Positions 19,275 to 27,881 of a DNA stretch of 64,000 bases are shown in pieces. Source of the DNA: Lachnospiraceae bacterium (lineage in GTDB: Bacteria; Bacillota; Clostridia; Lachnospirales; Lachnospiraceae); assembly GCA_017480445.1 (NCBI GenBank), contig JAFVAO010000025.1:1-64000 (forward strand), read 5' to 3'. Below the pieces are notes generated by a model. The model was not told where the DNA came from, made no database searches, and worked only from the letters and a program-made list of their open reading frames with translations. The position numbers and the translations under genes are program-made. Numbering within the stretch: position 1 is the first letter of the stretch; each line of letters opens with the position of its first letter.

Positions 19275-19787
19275 CTATTTACTTGTGGACCCGAATCCGC
19301 CGTTGCGCACTCCATCCGCCTCATCGTCTACGGTGATGCCGTATTCCAGGAAGATTCCCTGCACCAGTCCGGTTCCCGCAGTCACATCCACGGTTCTGCC
19401 CTCGTTGGAATCATTGGTCAGTTTCAGGAAAATATGGCCTTCATTGTCCGAGTTAAAATAATCGCTGTCAATAATACCCACTGTATTGTTCATTTGCAGG
19501 CGGAACTTAAAGCCCAGACCGCTTCGCGGATAGATCTTCAGCACCCAATTGGGCTCCATCTTCGCCCGAATACCGGTGGGAATCTTGATGGTCGCTCCCG
19601 GCGGCAGTGAAAACGAGAACGGCGCGTAGAAATCATACCCTGCGCTCCCCGCTGTCGCACGTCTGGGAAGACCTAAGGACTCATACATATCCCTGACATC
19701 CTCCTCCGTATACTGGGGGAATTCCTCCTGCATGGCCTGCATAAATTGATCAGGACTCACTTTCATAAATTGTGCGATTCTCTGCAT
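19275..19787 (-). CDS. dut: dUTP diphosphatase (trimeric dUTPase) with N-terminal extension
   Basis: Hydrolyses dUTP to dUMP and pyrophosphate, keeping uracil out of DNA and feeding thymidylate synthesis. All five motifs of the homotrimeric family are present: AGSAGYDFYA (1), YPRSGLGFK (2), GIIDSDYF (3), GTGLVQGIF (4) and RNGGFGSTSK (5). Before motif 1 there is an extra ~40-residue helical segment (MQRIAQFMKVSPDQF...EEDVRDMYESLGLP), not part of the usual fold, making it about 170 residues instead of ~145. I use ATG 19787 after AGGTGAGGAAAGCT; a GTG at 19799 is possible. It is the last gene of the ribonucleotide reductase operon, a sensible partner in dNTP supply. Confidence 0.9.
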   Translation of the reverse strand: MQRIAQFMKVSPDQFMQAMQEEFPQYTEEDVRDMYESLGLPRRATAGSAGYDFYAPFSFSLPPGATIKIPTGIRAKMEPNWVLKIYPRSGLGFKFRLQMNNTVGIIDSDYFNSDNEGHIFLKLTNDSNEGRTVDVTAGTGLVQGIFLEYGITVDDEADGVRNGGFGSTSK

Positions 19788-19802
19788 AGCTTTCCTCACC
19801 TT

Positions 19803-20390
19803 TTACAATAAGCAGGATGTGACCGGCATATCCTCCATGGTCTGCCGTGCCTCCCGCTCGTCTTTTTCGTTCGAATAATCCGGACAATGCAGCACTGGTT
19901 CGGCTGTTGCCCCCTCCTCCTGCACCTTCTGCAGAGAGGCCTGTACGTCGATCACGCGTTGGTTCCGGCTGCCCTTCCACAACAGCTTCGGATCCCGCTC
20001 CGCTATATGAAATTCGCCGTCCACCAACACATCCACATATTGCAGCAGGGGATACTGTACGATATCCTCCCAGACATCTCCGGTGTATAGCCAGATCGTC
20101 TTATCGGGATACGTTTCCTTAATCTCCGCCATCAGATTTTTCACATCCAGTCGATTCGCCGGATGCAGCGGATCTCCGCCGGAAAATGTAATCCCCGAAA
20201 TATAGCTTTGCTCCAATTGCGCAAAAATCTCCTGCTTGGCCGCATCGTCAAACAGCAGGCCGCCATCCGGATCCCAGGTAACCGGATTGTGACACTCCTT
20301 ACAGCAATGATTGCAGCCAGCCACCCACAGCACCACACGCAAGCCGTCGCCGTTTAACATGTCATCCTTTGTGATATTGTGATATCTCAT
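19803..20390 (-). CDS. nrdG: Anaerobic ribonucleotide reductase activating protein NrdG
   Basis: Radical-SAM enzyme that generates the glycyl radical on NrdD. The iron-sulfur motif CNHCCKEC (CxxxCxxC) is at about residues 26-33 inside VVLWVAGCNHCCKECHNPVTW, followed by the SAM-binding GITFSGGDPLHP. About 195 residues with start at ATG 20390 (AGGGAGAG upstream); the ORF extends further only through the nrdD tail. It lies 22 bases after nrdD, and dut follows directly. Confidence 0.95.
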   Translation of the reverse strand: MRYHNITKDDMLNGDGLRVVLWVAGCNHCCKECHNPVTWDPDGGLLFDDAAKQEIFAQLEQSYISGITFSGGDPLHPANRLDVKNLMAEIKETYPDKTIWLYTGDVWEDIVQYPLLQYVDVLVDGEFHIAERDPKLLWKGSRNQRVIDVQASLQKVQEEGATAEPVLHCPDYSNEKDEREARQTMEDMPVTSCLL

Positions 20391-20412
20391 GTCTGTTCGC
20401 TCTCCCTGTTCC

Positions 20413-22599
20413 TCACATACTCTTGCGCTCTGCGATTTCCGCCATCTTGGCATCGTTGAGCCGTGTGTCACCATGTACGCGGGAGTAAGACAGATAACCA
20501 TTCATGCGGTCAATCTTCGTCAGATTACGACTGCCGCACTTCGGGCACACATCCATCTCCAGCTCCTGGTGCCCACAGTCGTCACAATAGGCCAGGGAAA
20601 GGTTCACACCCTCATAAAATCCCATATCCATCGCGCGGCGAATCAATGTTTTTACCGCCTCGATATTATAATCGATGGGATACTTCACATATTGGATCTT
20701 ACCGCCGTTGCTCAGATTCCAGAAACGATTCTCGAGATCCTGCCTCTGGATCGGCGTGATATCCTCTGTCACATGGCAATGGAAGCTGTTGGACACATAC
20801 TCTCTGTCTGAAACGCCCTCCACAATGCCGTATTTTTTACGGAACTGCTTCACCTGCAGACCACAAAGATTCTCTGCGGGTGTGCCGTAAATGGCGTACA
20901 GATTGCCATCCGCTTCCTTGTATTCGCTGATCTTCTGGTTGATATGCTCCATCACCTCCACAGCAAACGCACCGTCCTCCACCAGCGACTTCCCGTTATA
21001 AAGCTCCTGCAGTTCGTTTAACGCCGTGATTCCAAAGCTCGCCGTGGCGGATTTCAACAGCGGTTTGATCTTGTCCGTGAGTTTCAGATGTCCTCCGTGG
21101 AAACCTCCCTCACAGTATGCCAGCGGGTTCGTGGACGCACGCATCTCACCCAGATAGGCATAGGTGCGAATGTGGAGCTGGCGGATCAAATTCAGATAAT
21201 AGTCAAGCACCTCGTAAAAGTCTCTGCTCTCCTTGCGTGCCTTCGCAAGAATCATCGGTAAATGCAGGGAAACCGCACCGATGTTAAAGCGCCCTACAAA
21301 GATCGGCTTGTCCTGATCATCTGCCGGATGCATCCCGCCGCGCTCATACCAGGGCGACAAAAACGCTCTGCAGCCCATGGGAGAAACAATTCGGCCGTAC
21401 TGCTTGTACATGCTCGCCACATAGCCCTTGCCGGTGAGGCTCAGCCAGTCCGGATACATGGTCTTGGCAGAACACTCCACGCCGGCCTCGAACACATCCT
21501 CCAGCTCACCGCCGGGGCCGTGCAATTTTTCATCATATAAAAATACAATCTTCGGGAACAGCACCGGCTTCTTGTGATCCTTCTTGCCCTGCCCCTCCTT
21601 GCGCACATGCAGCATTGTAATCGTGGCAAGCTTGGCGAATCTGCCCGTGCCGGTGCCTGCGGTCACCGTGATGAAGGGATAGTCGCCTCTGCTGGACGCC
21701 ACCGTGTTGAACTTGTACTCCCACCCCTGGAAGCCCTGTTCATACTCTTTCACGACATCATTGTAGCTCTCCTGCTCCGCGATGGTCTCTTCCACACCCA
21801 GACGTCTGTATTTTTCCAGATTCCGCTTGTAGGATTTCTCCGCATAGGGCTCCAGAATCAGATCCACACTGGGCACCGTGAATCCGCCGTACTGCTGGCT
21901 GGCCGCACTGAGCACAATGTCTCCGATGACATCAAACGCAACGTCCAGAGACTTCGGCTCATTGTACCAGATATTGCCCATCTCGAACCCGCCGGTCAAC
22001 ACATTCTGCACATCGAACAGACAGCAGTTCATGGTATCTCTTCTGGCCGACATATCATGGACATAGATATAGCCGTCCCTGCAGGCCTGAATCTCCTCTG
22101 TCGTCAGGAAAAACTTCTGGTACAGCTCCTTATTTAACTGATTAAAAACCAGACTTCTCTTGGTGGACACCAGCGCAGAGTCTGTATTGGCATTCTCTTT
22201 ATCACCGATATACATGATGGACTGGCTCTTCTTGTAGACATCGTCCAGCATGCGTACAAAATCCTGCTTATAGTTCCGATAATTGCGATAGCTGGTGGCC
22301 ACGATCGGCTTCACCTGCTCCAGCGCGCTCTCCACGATATTATGCATGATCGGGATCGGCACCTCATCCACATCCAGCTCATCCACCTTGGCCACCACGA
22401 ATTTACAGATATTGCGCTCGTCCTCCTCCGTAAATTTCGTGAGTGCTCTGTAAGCACTCTTCCCCACGGCATTGATCACTTTCTGTACGTTGAAAGCCTC
22501 CTTGCTGCCGTCCTTCTTGATCACATAGACATCCCGTTTCGGCTTGTACTCCGCTGAAAAATCAATATTGGTCGTGGTCTGATCGAAATTGCTGCTCAT
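20413..22599 (-). CDS. nrdD: Anaerobic ribonucleoside-triphosphate reductase (class III) NrdD
   Basis: Reduces NTPs to dNTPs without oxygen, using a glycyl radical and formate. The 728-residue protein starts with an ATP-cone domain (from VYVIKKDGSKEAFNVQKV, about residues 24-110) for allosteric control by ATP/dATP. The core has DMSARRDTMNCCLFDVQNVL with the catalytic cysteines. Near the end are the zinc-binding pairs CDDCG and CPKCG, and the radical site in RMNGYLSYSRVHGD. Length is normal. It heads an operon with nrdG and dut; two NrdR boxes lie just upstream (22620-22665), so repression by NrdR is likely. No aerobic class I/II enzyme is in the window, fitting an anaerobe. Confidence 0.96.
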   Translation of the reverse strand: MSSNFDQTTTNIDFSAEYKPKRDVYVIKKDGSKEAFNVQKVINAVGKSAYRALTKFTEEDERNICKFVVAKVDELDVDEVPIPIMHNIVESALEQVKPIVATSYRNYRNYKQDFVRMLDDVYKKSQSIMYIGDKENANTDSALVSTKRSLVFNQLNKELYQKFFLTTEEIQACRDGYIYVHDMSARRDTMNCCLFDVQNVLTGGFEMGNIWYNEPKSLDVAFDVIGDIVLSAASQQYGGFTVPSVDLILEPYAEKSYKRNLEKYRRLGVEETIAEQESYNDVVKEYEQGFQGWEYKFNTVASSRGDYPFITVTAGTGTGRFAKLATITMLHVRKEGQGKKDHKKPVLFPKIVFLYDEKLHGPGGELEDVFEAGVECSAKTMYPDWLSLTGKGYVASMYKQYGRIVSPMGCRAFLSPWYERGGMHPADDQDKPIFVGRFNIGAVSLHLPMILAKARKESRDFYEVLDYYLNLIRQLHIRTYAYLGEMRASTNPLAYCEGGFHGGHLKLTDKIKPLLKSATASFGITALNELQELYNGKSLVEDGAFAVEVMEHINQKISEYKEADGNLYAIYGTPAENLCGLQVKQFRKKYGIVEGVSDREYVSNSFHCHVTEDITPIQRQDLENRFWNLSNGGKIQYVKYPIDYNIEAVKTLIRRAMDMGFYEGVNLSLAYCDDCGHQELEMDVCPKCGSRNLTKIDRMNGYLSYSRVHGDTRLNDAKMAEIAERKSM

Positions 22600-22619
22600 A
22601 ATATCTTCCCCTTATCATA

Positions 22620-22665
22620 ATACAATATATGGTGTTATTTAATTCTAAAAAACAACATATTGTGC
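22620..22665 (-). promoter_or_regulatory. Pair of NrdR boxes upstream of nrdD
   Basis: Two 16-base sites resemble the NrdR consensus ACAC-W-ATATAT-W-GTGT. The first, read on the minus strand from 22635 to 22620, is ACACCATATATTGTAT; the second, 22650-22665 on the plus strand, is AAACAACATATTGTGC. Their centres are 30 bases apart, about three helical turns, close to the usual 31-32. NrdR would repress the operon when (d)ATP is plentiful. Confidence 0.7.
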
Positions 22666-22730
22666 CGCTTAGTATCCAGTATATGAAAGATTCTCCGGCT
22701 TGTCAACGTATGCATCCATAAAAAAACTAA

Positions 22731-22763
22731 CAAAAAAGATGTCTAAATTTTAGACACCTTTTT
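22731..22763. terminator. Bidirectional intrinsic terminator
   Basis: Stem TGTCTAAA/TTTAGACA (22740-22756) flanked by A-runs and T-runs on both sides. On the minus strand it ends the operon whose last gene is the WYL regulator. Confidence 0.75.
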
Positions 22764-22785
22764 CTCGTATTTCGCTTGACTTTTG

Positions 22786-23769
22786 CTATGGATCTGTTTC
22801 TATAATATTTTTCAACCATTCCCGGTACTGGTCACCGACTGTCTCAGGTGCCACGATCCTGACATCCCTGCCAATGCCGGCAAGCCAGCCGAAAAATTGA
22901 CCGCTGACCGCCACCTTGACGCGCACCCGGAACGTGTCATCCGGCATCGGACGGACGGACGCCTCCGTGCCGAAGCGATCCAGCACCACCCCGATCAGAC
23001 GATTGGGAAAACGCAGGGTCACCGTCTCCTCCTCACCGCCGAACATGCCGAACGTCTGATTGATATAATCCGCGAGATGAATCGTTTCAAATTGCTGCAA
23101 GCCTTCCCGCTTTTCCTCCAGCACCTCGACGCTTCCCATCTTGTCCACGCGGTAATGCTTCATCATCCCGCCCGCCGCGTCATAGGCCGCCAGATAATAG
23201 TTCTCGTCCTTCCAGATCAGCGCCCAGGGGCTCACTGTGCGCGCGTCTCCCTTGGGGACCAGCTTTTTCTCCAGGTTCCACTCCAGATAGTGAAACCGGA
23301 TCTGTCTGTCCTGCTGAATGGCTCTGTGTATATGATCGACACTGTAATAAATGCGCTCGTTCTCCGTCTTGACGCGCCCCGCGACAAACACCTGCCGCTG
23401 CAGCTGGCCCGCATCATACTTCCCCGCCATGTGCTCCAATTTTCCGATGAGTTCTCTGGACTTTTTGGCGGTGATAAACCGCGAGGACTGCACAACATCC
23501 ACCAACAGCTTTAATTCTGCCAGCTCAAACTCCCGTTCTGCCAGATAATAGCCGCCGCCCTGCCTGTTGGAGAGCTGCACAATATCATATCCGAAATCAA
23601 TCAATTGTGCGATGTCACTGTAAATCGTTTTCCGCTCACAGGCAATTCCCTCCGCCCGCAGCGCATCGATCAGCTGCGCAGTCGTCATGGGATGCGCCTC
23701 GTCCGTATGCTCCTGCAGCAGCTTTAGAATATATAGGATTTTTACCTTTTGTCCCTCTGATTTTGCCAT
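22786..23769 (-). CDS. WYL-domain transcriptional regulator (DeoR-like HTH)
   Basis: A 327-residue DNA-binding regulator. Residues 7-65 form an N-terminal winged helix (KVKILYILKLLQEHTDEAHP...TTAQLIDALRAEGI...RKTIYSDIAQLIDFGYDI). The middle holds a WYL domain with RQIRFHYLEW and SPWALIWKDENYYLAAYD, which binds ligands such as nucleotides or nucleic acids in the family; a WCX-type C-terminal domain follows (VTLRFPNRLIGVVLDRFG...). It is the last gene of the purine salvage operon, 18 bases after the HAD gene, and may respond to a nucleotide. Target genes cannot be read from the sequence. Confidence 0.9.
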   Translation of the reverse strand: MAKSEGQKVKILYILKLLQEHTDEAHPMTTAQLIDALRAEGIACERKTIYSDIAQLIDFGYDIVQLSNRQGGGYYLAEREFELAELKLLVDVVQSSRFITAKKSRELIGKLEHMAGKYDAGQLQRQVFVAGRVKTENERIYYSVDHIHRAIQQDRQIRFHYLEWNLEKKLVPKGDARTVSPWALIWKDENYYLAAYDAAGGMMKHYRVDKMGSVEVLEEKREGLQQFETIHLADYINQTFGMFGGEEETVTLRFPNRLIGVVLDRFGTEASVRPMPDDTFRVRVKVAVSGQFFGWLAGIGRDVRIVAPETVGDQYREWLKNIIETDP

Positions 23770-23787
23770 ACAATCGCTCCGTTTTGC

Positions 23788-24534
23788 CTACACGATATCC
23801 AGAATCTGTGCCAGACGGCTGATCTCATAGTCCGGCCGGTACTGTGCATAGAGACGCTGCGTCTGCGCATCCGCCAGGGACAGCGCATCCTCCGGCCGAT
23901 ACCAACAGGTCGGGATCCCGCTCAATACACCGCCCTTGATATCACTGCTGAGCGAATCTCCCACAATCAACAGTCTGGAGCGGTCCACCGCCCCGATCTG
24001 TGCCTCCATGCGTCTGATACAGGCGTCAAAAAAAGCTTCCTGCGGTTTCGGCACTCCGATCTGTTCCGAGATAAAAATATCCTCCATCAGCTCCGCAAAG
24101 CCGGAAAGCTGCAATTTGCTTCTCTGCACGGAGGTGACTCCGTTCGTGATCACATATTGCCGCACCCTGCCCCGCAATGCCTTACAGATATCCGGCGAAT
24201 TCTCCTGATAGGCGTACACCACACCCAGCGTACCCTCGTATTGGTCGCGGAAAGCCTGTACATCCACATCCCGGATATCATACTCCTCAAAGAGACTGGT
24301 GAACCGCCCCGTAAGCAATTGCTCCTTCGTCACCTCACCCAGCTCCAGCCGCTTCCAATACCCGTCATTGATGGCACTGTACCGCGCAATAATCTCCTCT
24401 GTGGGTTCCACTCCGATCTCCTGCAGACATTTACTGATCGCACACCGCTGTGCGTACAGAAAATTCAGCAAGGTGCCGTCCACATCCCACAGCACGGCGT
24501 CAAACCCGCGCGTCGTACTATTCCGCGTCGCCAT
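23788..24534 (-). CDS. HAD-superfamily hydrolase, YjjG-like nucleotidase candidate
   Basis: A 248-residue haloacid-dehalogenase phosphatase. Motif I is LWDVDGTLLNF (nucleophile Asp and general acid Asp), motif II VITNGVTSVQRSKL (Thr), motif III VPKPQEAFF (Lys) and motif IV IVGDSLSSDIKGG (Asp pair). The insert after motif I is a helical C1-type cap. The TNGVTSVQRSKLQLSG pattern is typical of YjjG-type pyrimidine 5'-nucleotidases, which fits its place in a nucleoside operon, but other phosphate esters are possible. Start ATG 24534 overlaps the preceding small membrane-protein gene by 17 bases; the ORF runs further upstream only inside that gene. Confidence 0.85.
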   Translation of the reverse strand: MATRNSTTRGFDAVLWDVDGTLLNFLYAQRCAISKCLQEIGVEPTEEIIARYSAINDGYWKRLELGEVTKEQLLTGRFTSLFEEYDIRDVDVQAFRDQYEGTLGVVYAYQENSPDICKALRGRVRQYVITNGVTSVQRSKLQLSGFAELMEDIFISEQIGVPKPQEAFFDACIRRMEAQIGAVDRSRLLIVGDSLSSDIKGGVLSGIPTCWYRPEDALSLADAQTQRLYAQYRPDYEISRLAQILDIV

Positions 24535-24667
24535 GTGCCTGCTCTTTCTCCGCCTTGGCGTTGGCTCCCTTGCGCAGTGTGATTCCCAGATAAATACCGG
24601 TTCCACCCACGACCACAAAGATAATTAACAAAACCAGATATGATACAAATCCATTCACAAAGCCCAT
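24518..24667 (-). CDS. Small single-span membrane protein (49 aa)
   Basis: A short gene with a strong AGGAGGAACAAGA site before ATG 24667. The product begins MGFVNGFVSYLVLLIIFVVV, a single membrane segment at about residues 8-32, followed by a charged cytoplasmic tail (LRKGANAKAEKEQAHGDAE). Its stop lies 17 bases inside the following HAD gene, suggesting translational coupling. It is 15 bases after the MutS-like gene. No family recognised; function unknown. Confidence 0.75.
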   Translation of the reverse strand: MGFVNGFVSYLVLLIIFVVVGGTGIYLGITLRKGANAKAEKEQAHGDAE

Positions 24668-24682
24668 TCTTGTTCCTCCTGC

Positions 24683-26389
24683 TTATTTTACCATATTATC
24701 CTGCATTGCCTGCCATACACCGGTCTGCACAAACCGCTCCGCGCGTTGCATCGCCTGCTCCGTGATCTCCTCGGAATAGCCCATCAGCGCGAGCAGCTGA
24801 ATCGCATTCCGTGTCGTCGCCTTGCCGGCCAGCAACCGGTACGGGAAATGAATATCCCCGTCCTGTATGGTCTCATCAAAATGATAGTTGTCATAAGTAT
24901 CCTGCAAAAGCTCTGTCAGCTCGATATCATGCGTGGCCGCAAAGCACAGCACACCGGGCTTTCCCAAACTTTTCAAGATCTCCGTCGATGCAGCGATCCG
25001 CTCCACGGTGTTCGTCCCCCGCAGCACTTCATCCACAAAGCCAAGCACCCGTTTGCCGGATTGCACCGCATCCAATATGCGCTTTAACGCCTTGATCTCC
25101 ACAATATAATAGCTCTCTCCATGGGCGATGTCGTCCTTGAGCGCCATGGACGAATAGACGCTGAATAAGGGCGCGCTGTACGCATCCGCTGCCGCCGTAT
25201 GAATGGTCTGCGCCAGAATCGCATTGATAGCGACCATCTTCAGAAACGTAGATTTCCCGGAGGCATTGGAGCCGGTCAACAGTACCCCCTGTGTTGCATG
25301 GATGCTGTTTTTCACCGGTTTCTCCAGCAAAAGATGGTATCCGTTGTTGATCCGGATCGCTGTCTGCTCCCCTTCCGAAAAGGACGGCACGCAAAAGCCT
25401 TCCTGCAAGGATGCGCGAAATGCACACACAGAGGCGGCCGCCTCAAGGAACCCCGCCTGCGTGATCAGCACGTCCGTGTCGGCGAGATGCTCCCGCAGCG
25501 CAGTGACCATTCGGTTGAATATGATCAGATCCAAATGAAACGCCATCCGGATATAATCCAGGATCAACTCCAACGGATTGCCCGAGGTTCTGCTGTCGCT
25601 GGCAGTAAACACCCAGAAGGATCCCCTGCGGATCCCTTTGGTCGCCCGAATCGCCTCCCGCATCTGATGCGTCTCTGCGGCACACACCGGCAGCTCCATA
25701 TCGCACACCTTTTCACAGGTTCTGATCAGCCGCATGATATAGGCAAAACTGATGATATACGGTTCCATCTGCCGCTTATCCTGAAAATAACTGACAATCT
25801 GATAAATCCCCAGTACAGAGATCCCCGCCACCGCCAGGGACAGATGCGCCGGCGCGGCCAGCAAAAGCGGCAGATACAGCAGATCCGCGATATAATGCTT
25901 CAGACTGCTGCGCTTCCCCAAGGCATCCAGATGGTCAATATAGTCATAGAGCGAATGCTTTCCTGTATAGCCCATCTCGCTCAGATACACCTGCATGCGC
26001 ACCCGCTCATCCGCATGTTCCGTCAGCCAGACGACAACATCCTCCAGATGGGCAAGCCGCTCCATGTTCCCCTGCGCACTGCGGAGCATATAATACAGGT
26101 ATTCCTCCCCCGTCGCCGAATGCGTATAATTGAGCCGCTTGAAAATCTCCTCCATACTCAGATCATTCCAAGTGATATCGTCTATCTGCCCGTCCTCGAC
26201 ATGCTTTTGATAATAGCCGGTGAGGTGCCGGATCTGCTCCGGTGTATAGGTTCTGTTCGGAAGCGCACCGAAATCATCATATAACGCCTGAATAAACCGC
26301 TGTCGTTTGTTTCTCTCCTGCACCAGCCCGCGCACGAAGATCACGGCCAGAAACAGCAAAAACGCCGCAAGCACTGCCAAGTAAGTCAT
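24683..26389 (-). CDS. Membrane-anchored MutS-family ATPase
   Basis: A 568-residue protein with the MutS C-terminal ATPase domain: Walker A GSNASGKS at residues 373-380, Walker B around VLGFVDEVLRGTN, and a D-loop/H motif in CFAATHDIEL. It lacks the mismatch-recognition domain of MutS1 and the Smr nuclease of MutS2. Instead it has an N-terminal membrane segment (residues 3-20) and a second hydrophobic pair at about 168-201, placing it in the membrane-associated MutS-like group of Firmicutes, whose role is not settled. It lies within an otherwise nucleoside-related operon, 15 bases after the NCS2 permease gene. Do not read it as a mismatch-repair gene. Confidence 0.85.
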   Translation of the reverse strand: MTYLAVLAAFLLFLAVIFVRGLVQERNKRQRFIQALYDDFGALPNRTYTPEQIRHLTGYYQKHVEDGQIDDITWNDLSMEEIFKRLNYTHSATGEEYLYYMLRSAQGNMERLAHLEDVVVWLTEHADERVRMQVYLSEMGYTGKHSLYDYIDHLDALGKRSSLKHYIADLLYLPLLLAAPAHLSLAVAGISVLGIYQIVSYFQDKRQMEPYIISFAYIMRLIRTCEKVCDMELPVCAAETHQMREAIRATKGIRRGSFWVFTASDSRTSGNPLELILDYIRMAFHLDLIIFNRMVTALREHLADTDVLITQAGFLEAAASVCAFRASLQEGFCVPSFSEGEQTAIRINNGYHLLLEKPVKNSIHATQGVLLTGSNASGKSTFLKMVAINAILAQTIHTAAADAYSAPLFSVYSSMALKDDIAHGESYYIVEIKALKRILDAVQSGKRVLGFVDEVLRGTNTVERIAASTEILKSLGKPGVLCFAATHDIELTELLQDTYDNYHFDETIQDGDIHFPYRLLAGKATTRNAIQLLALMGYSEEITEQAMQRAERFVQTGVWQAMQDNMVK

Positions 26390-26404
26390 ATATCCCCCAA
26401 TCAG

Positions 26405-27832
26405 CTACGCAATCAAGAAAAATTTCACCAGGAAGATGAATGCCAGAACATAGGTCAGCACCGAAACCTCTTTGGCTTTGCCGGAGAACACTTTGATCAC
26501 CACATAAGAGATCAGGCCCAGACCGATCGCATGTCCGATGGAACCGGAGATCGGCATACCAATGAGCATCAAACCGACCGGTACTGCCTGATCCAGCTCG
26601 GTAAACTTTATGTTCTGCAGGCCGGAAAGCATCAAAATACCCACGTAGATCAATGCGGAGGAGGTTGCCGCCGCAGGAATGATCGCTGCAACGGGTGCGA
26701 TGAACATACAAGCCAGGAACAGGATGCCCGTCGTGAGCGCTGTAAGTCCTGTCCGTCCGCCGGCCTCCACACCGGATGCCGACTCAATAAACGTCGTCAC
26801 TGTGGAAGTACCTGTCACGGAACCGGCCACTGTGCCGATTGCGTCAGACAAAAGCGCCTGCTTCATTTGCGGCATCTTGCCGTTTGCATCCAGCATGCCG
26901 GCTCTGCTTGCCGTGCCCACCAAAGTGCCGATGGTATCGAACATATCAATGATACAGAACGTAACGACCAGTGTCACCGCCGTCATCCAACCGACCTGTA
27001 CAAAGCCCTGGAAATTCAATTTAAACAGCGTTGTTGACGCCATATCTGCAAAAGGCGGTACAAAGGAAGCATCCGCAAGCGAAGCAAACGGATTATGCTG
27101 TAACACCAGCGCCTCCCCGATCCAGTACACCACACTGGCGGACAGAATGCCGATAATCACAGATCCCTTGATGCCCTTCTGGGTCAGCGTAATGATCACA
27201 AACAGGCCGACAAACATGGTGATCACCGTGAGCACCATCTCCGAATAGCCCGATCCCATCTGGGTCTTGGCAAGCTTCGGGGTCAATGCACCGAAGAAAT
27301 CCCGCATCACATAGAACGGACCGCCGGTCTCGGAATAAATGCCCACATTGGAACCCAGACCGATGTTCATAAGCATGATACCGATCGCCGGAGAAATACC
27401 GACTCTGACGCCATACGGAATCGCATCCACGATCTTCTCACGGATATTCAATACGGAAAGAACGACAAAAATCATACCCTCGATCAGAATAATGCACAGC
27501 GCAGACTGAAAAGAAGCCACATAGCTCATACCGGTCAGCGCCGCGATATTGGCAACCACCACCGCAAAGAAACTGTTTAATCCCATACCGGGTGCCATGG
27601 CAAACGGTTTGTTGGCCAGAAACGCCATCGTAAACATACCGATCGCCGACGCGATACAAGTCGCCAGGAAAACGCCGTTCCACAGCTCTCTGCTCTCTGC
27701 GCCGAAGCCGGTCAGCAGGTTGGGGTTGAGTGCGATGATATATGCCATTGTCATGAATGTTGTGAGACCGGCAATGATCTCTGTTTTGACGTTCGTGCCG
27801 TTCTCCTTGAGTTTAAATGTTTTTTCTAACAT
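26405..27832 (-). CDS. NCS2-family purine (hypoxanthine/guanine/adenine) permease, PbuG/AzgA type
   Basis: A 475-residue integral membrane transporter of the NCS2 AzgA-like branch, importing purine bases by proton symport. Signatures: AGLTTFMTMAYIIALNPNLL at the N-terminus, the NGKMPQMKQALLSDAIGTVAGSV segment preceded by FCIIDMFDTIGTLVGTASRAG, and SGVEAGGRTGLTAL. About 13 membrane segments. Length is slightly above PbuG of Bacillus (440). Flanked by a deaminase-type amidohydrolase, cytidine deaminase and purine phosphorylase genes on the same strand, it provides uptake for purine salvage. No purine riboswitch is seen in the 49-base gap upstream. Confidence 0.92.
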   Translation of the reverse strand: MLEKTFKLKENGTNVKTEIIAGLTTFMTMAYIIALNPNLLTGFGAESRELWNGVFLATCIASAIGMFTMAFLANKPFAMAPGMGLNSFFAVVVANIAALTGMSYVASFQSALCIILIEGMIFVVLSVLNIREKIVDAIPYGVRVGISPAIGIMLMNIGLGSNVGIYSETGGPFYVMRDFFGALTPKLAKTQMGSGYSEMVLTVITMFVGLFVIITLTQKGIKGSVIIGILSASVVYWIGEALVLQHNPFASLADASFVPPFADMASTTLFKLNFQGFVQVGWMTAVTLVVTFCIIDMFDTIGTLVGTASRAGMLDANGKMPQMKQALLSDAIGTVAGSVTGTSTVTTFIESASGVEAGGRTGLTALTTGILFLACMFIAPVAAIIPAAATSSALIYVGILMLSGLQNIKFTELDQAVPVGLMLIGMPISGSIGHAIGLGLISYVVIKVFSGKAKEVSVLTYVLAFIFLVKFFLIA

Positions 27833-27881
27833 TTTCTTCCCTCCTGATGTAAAGAATCAAACCTATTTATGTCGCGGAGCC

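Noticed and set aside
25199..26284. A 361-codon open frame on the plus strand opposite the MutS-like gene
   Set aside because: Same reason: antisense to a well-supported gene, with a low-complexity product and no start signals.
24683..26389. Calling the MutS-like gene mutS or mutS2
   Set aside because: No mismatch-recognition domain, no clamp/Smr domain, and membrane segments are present.
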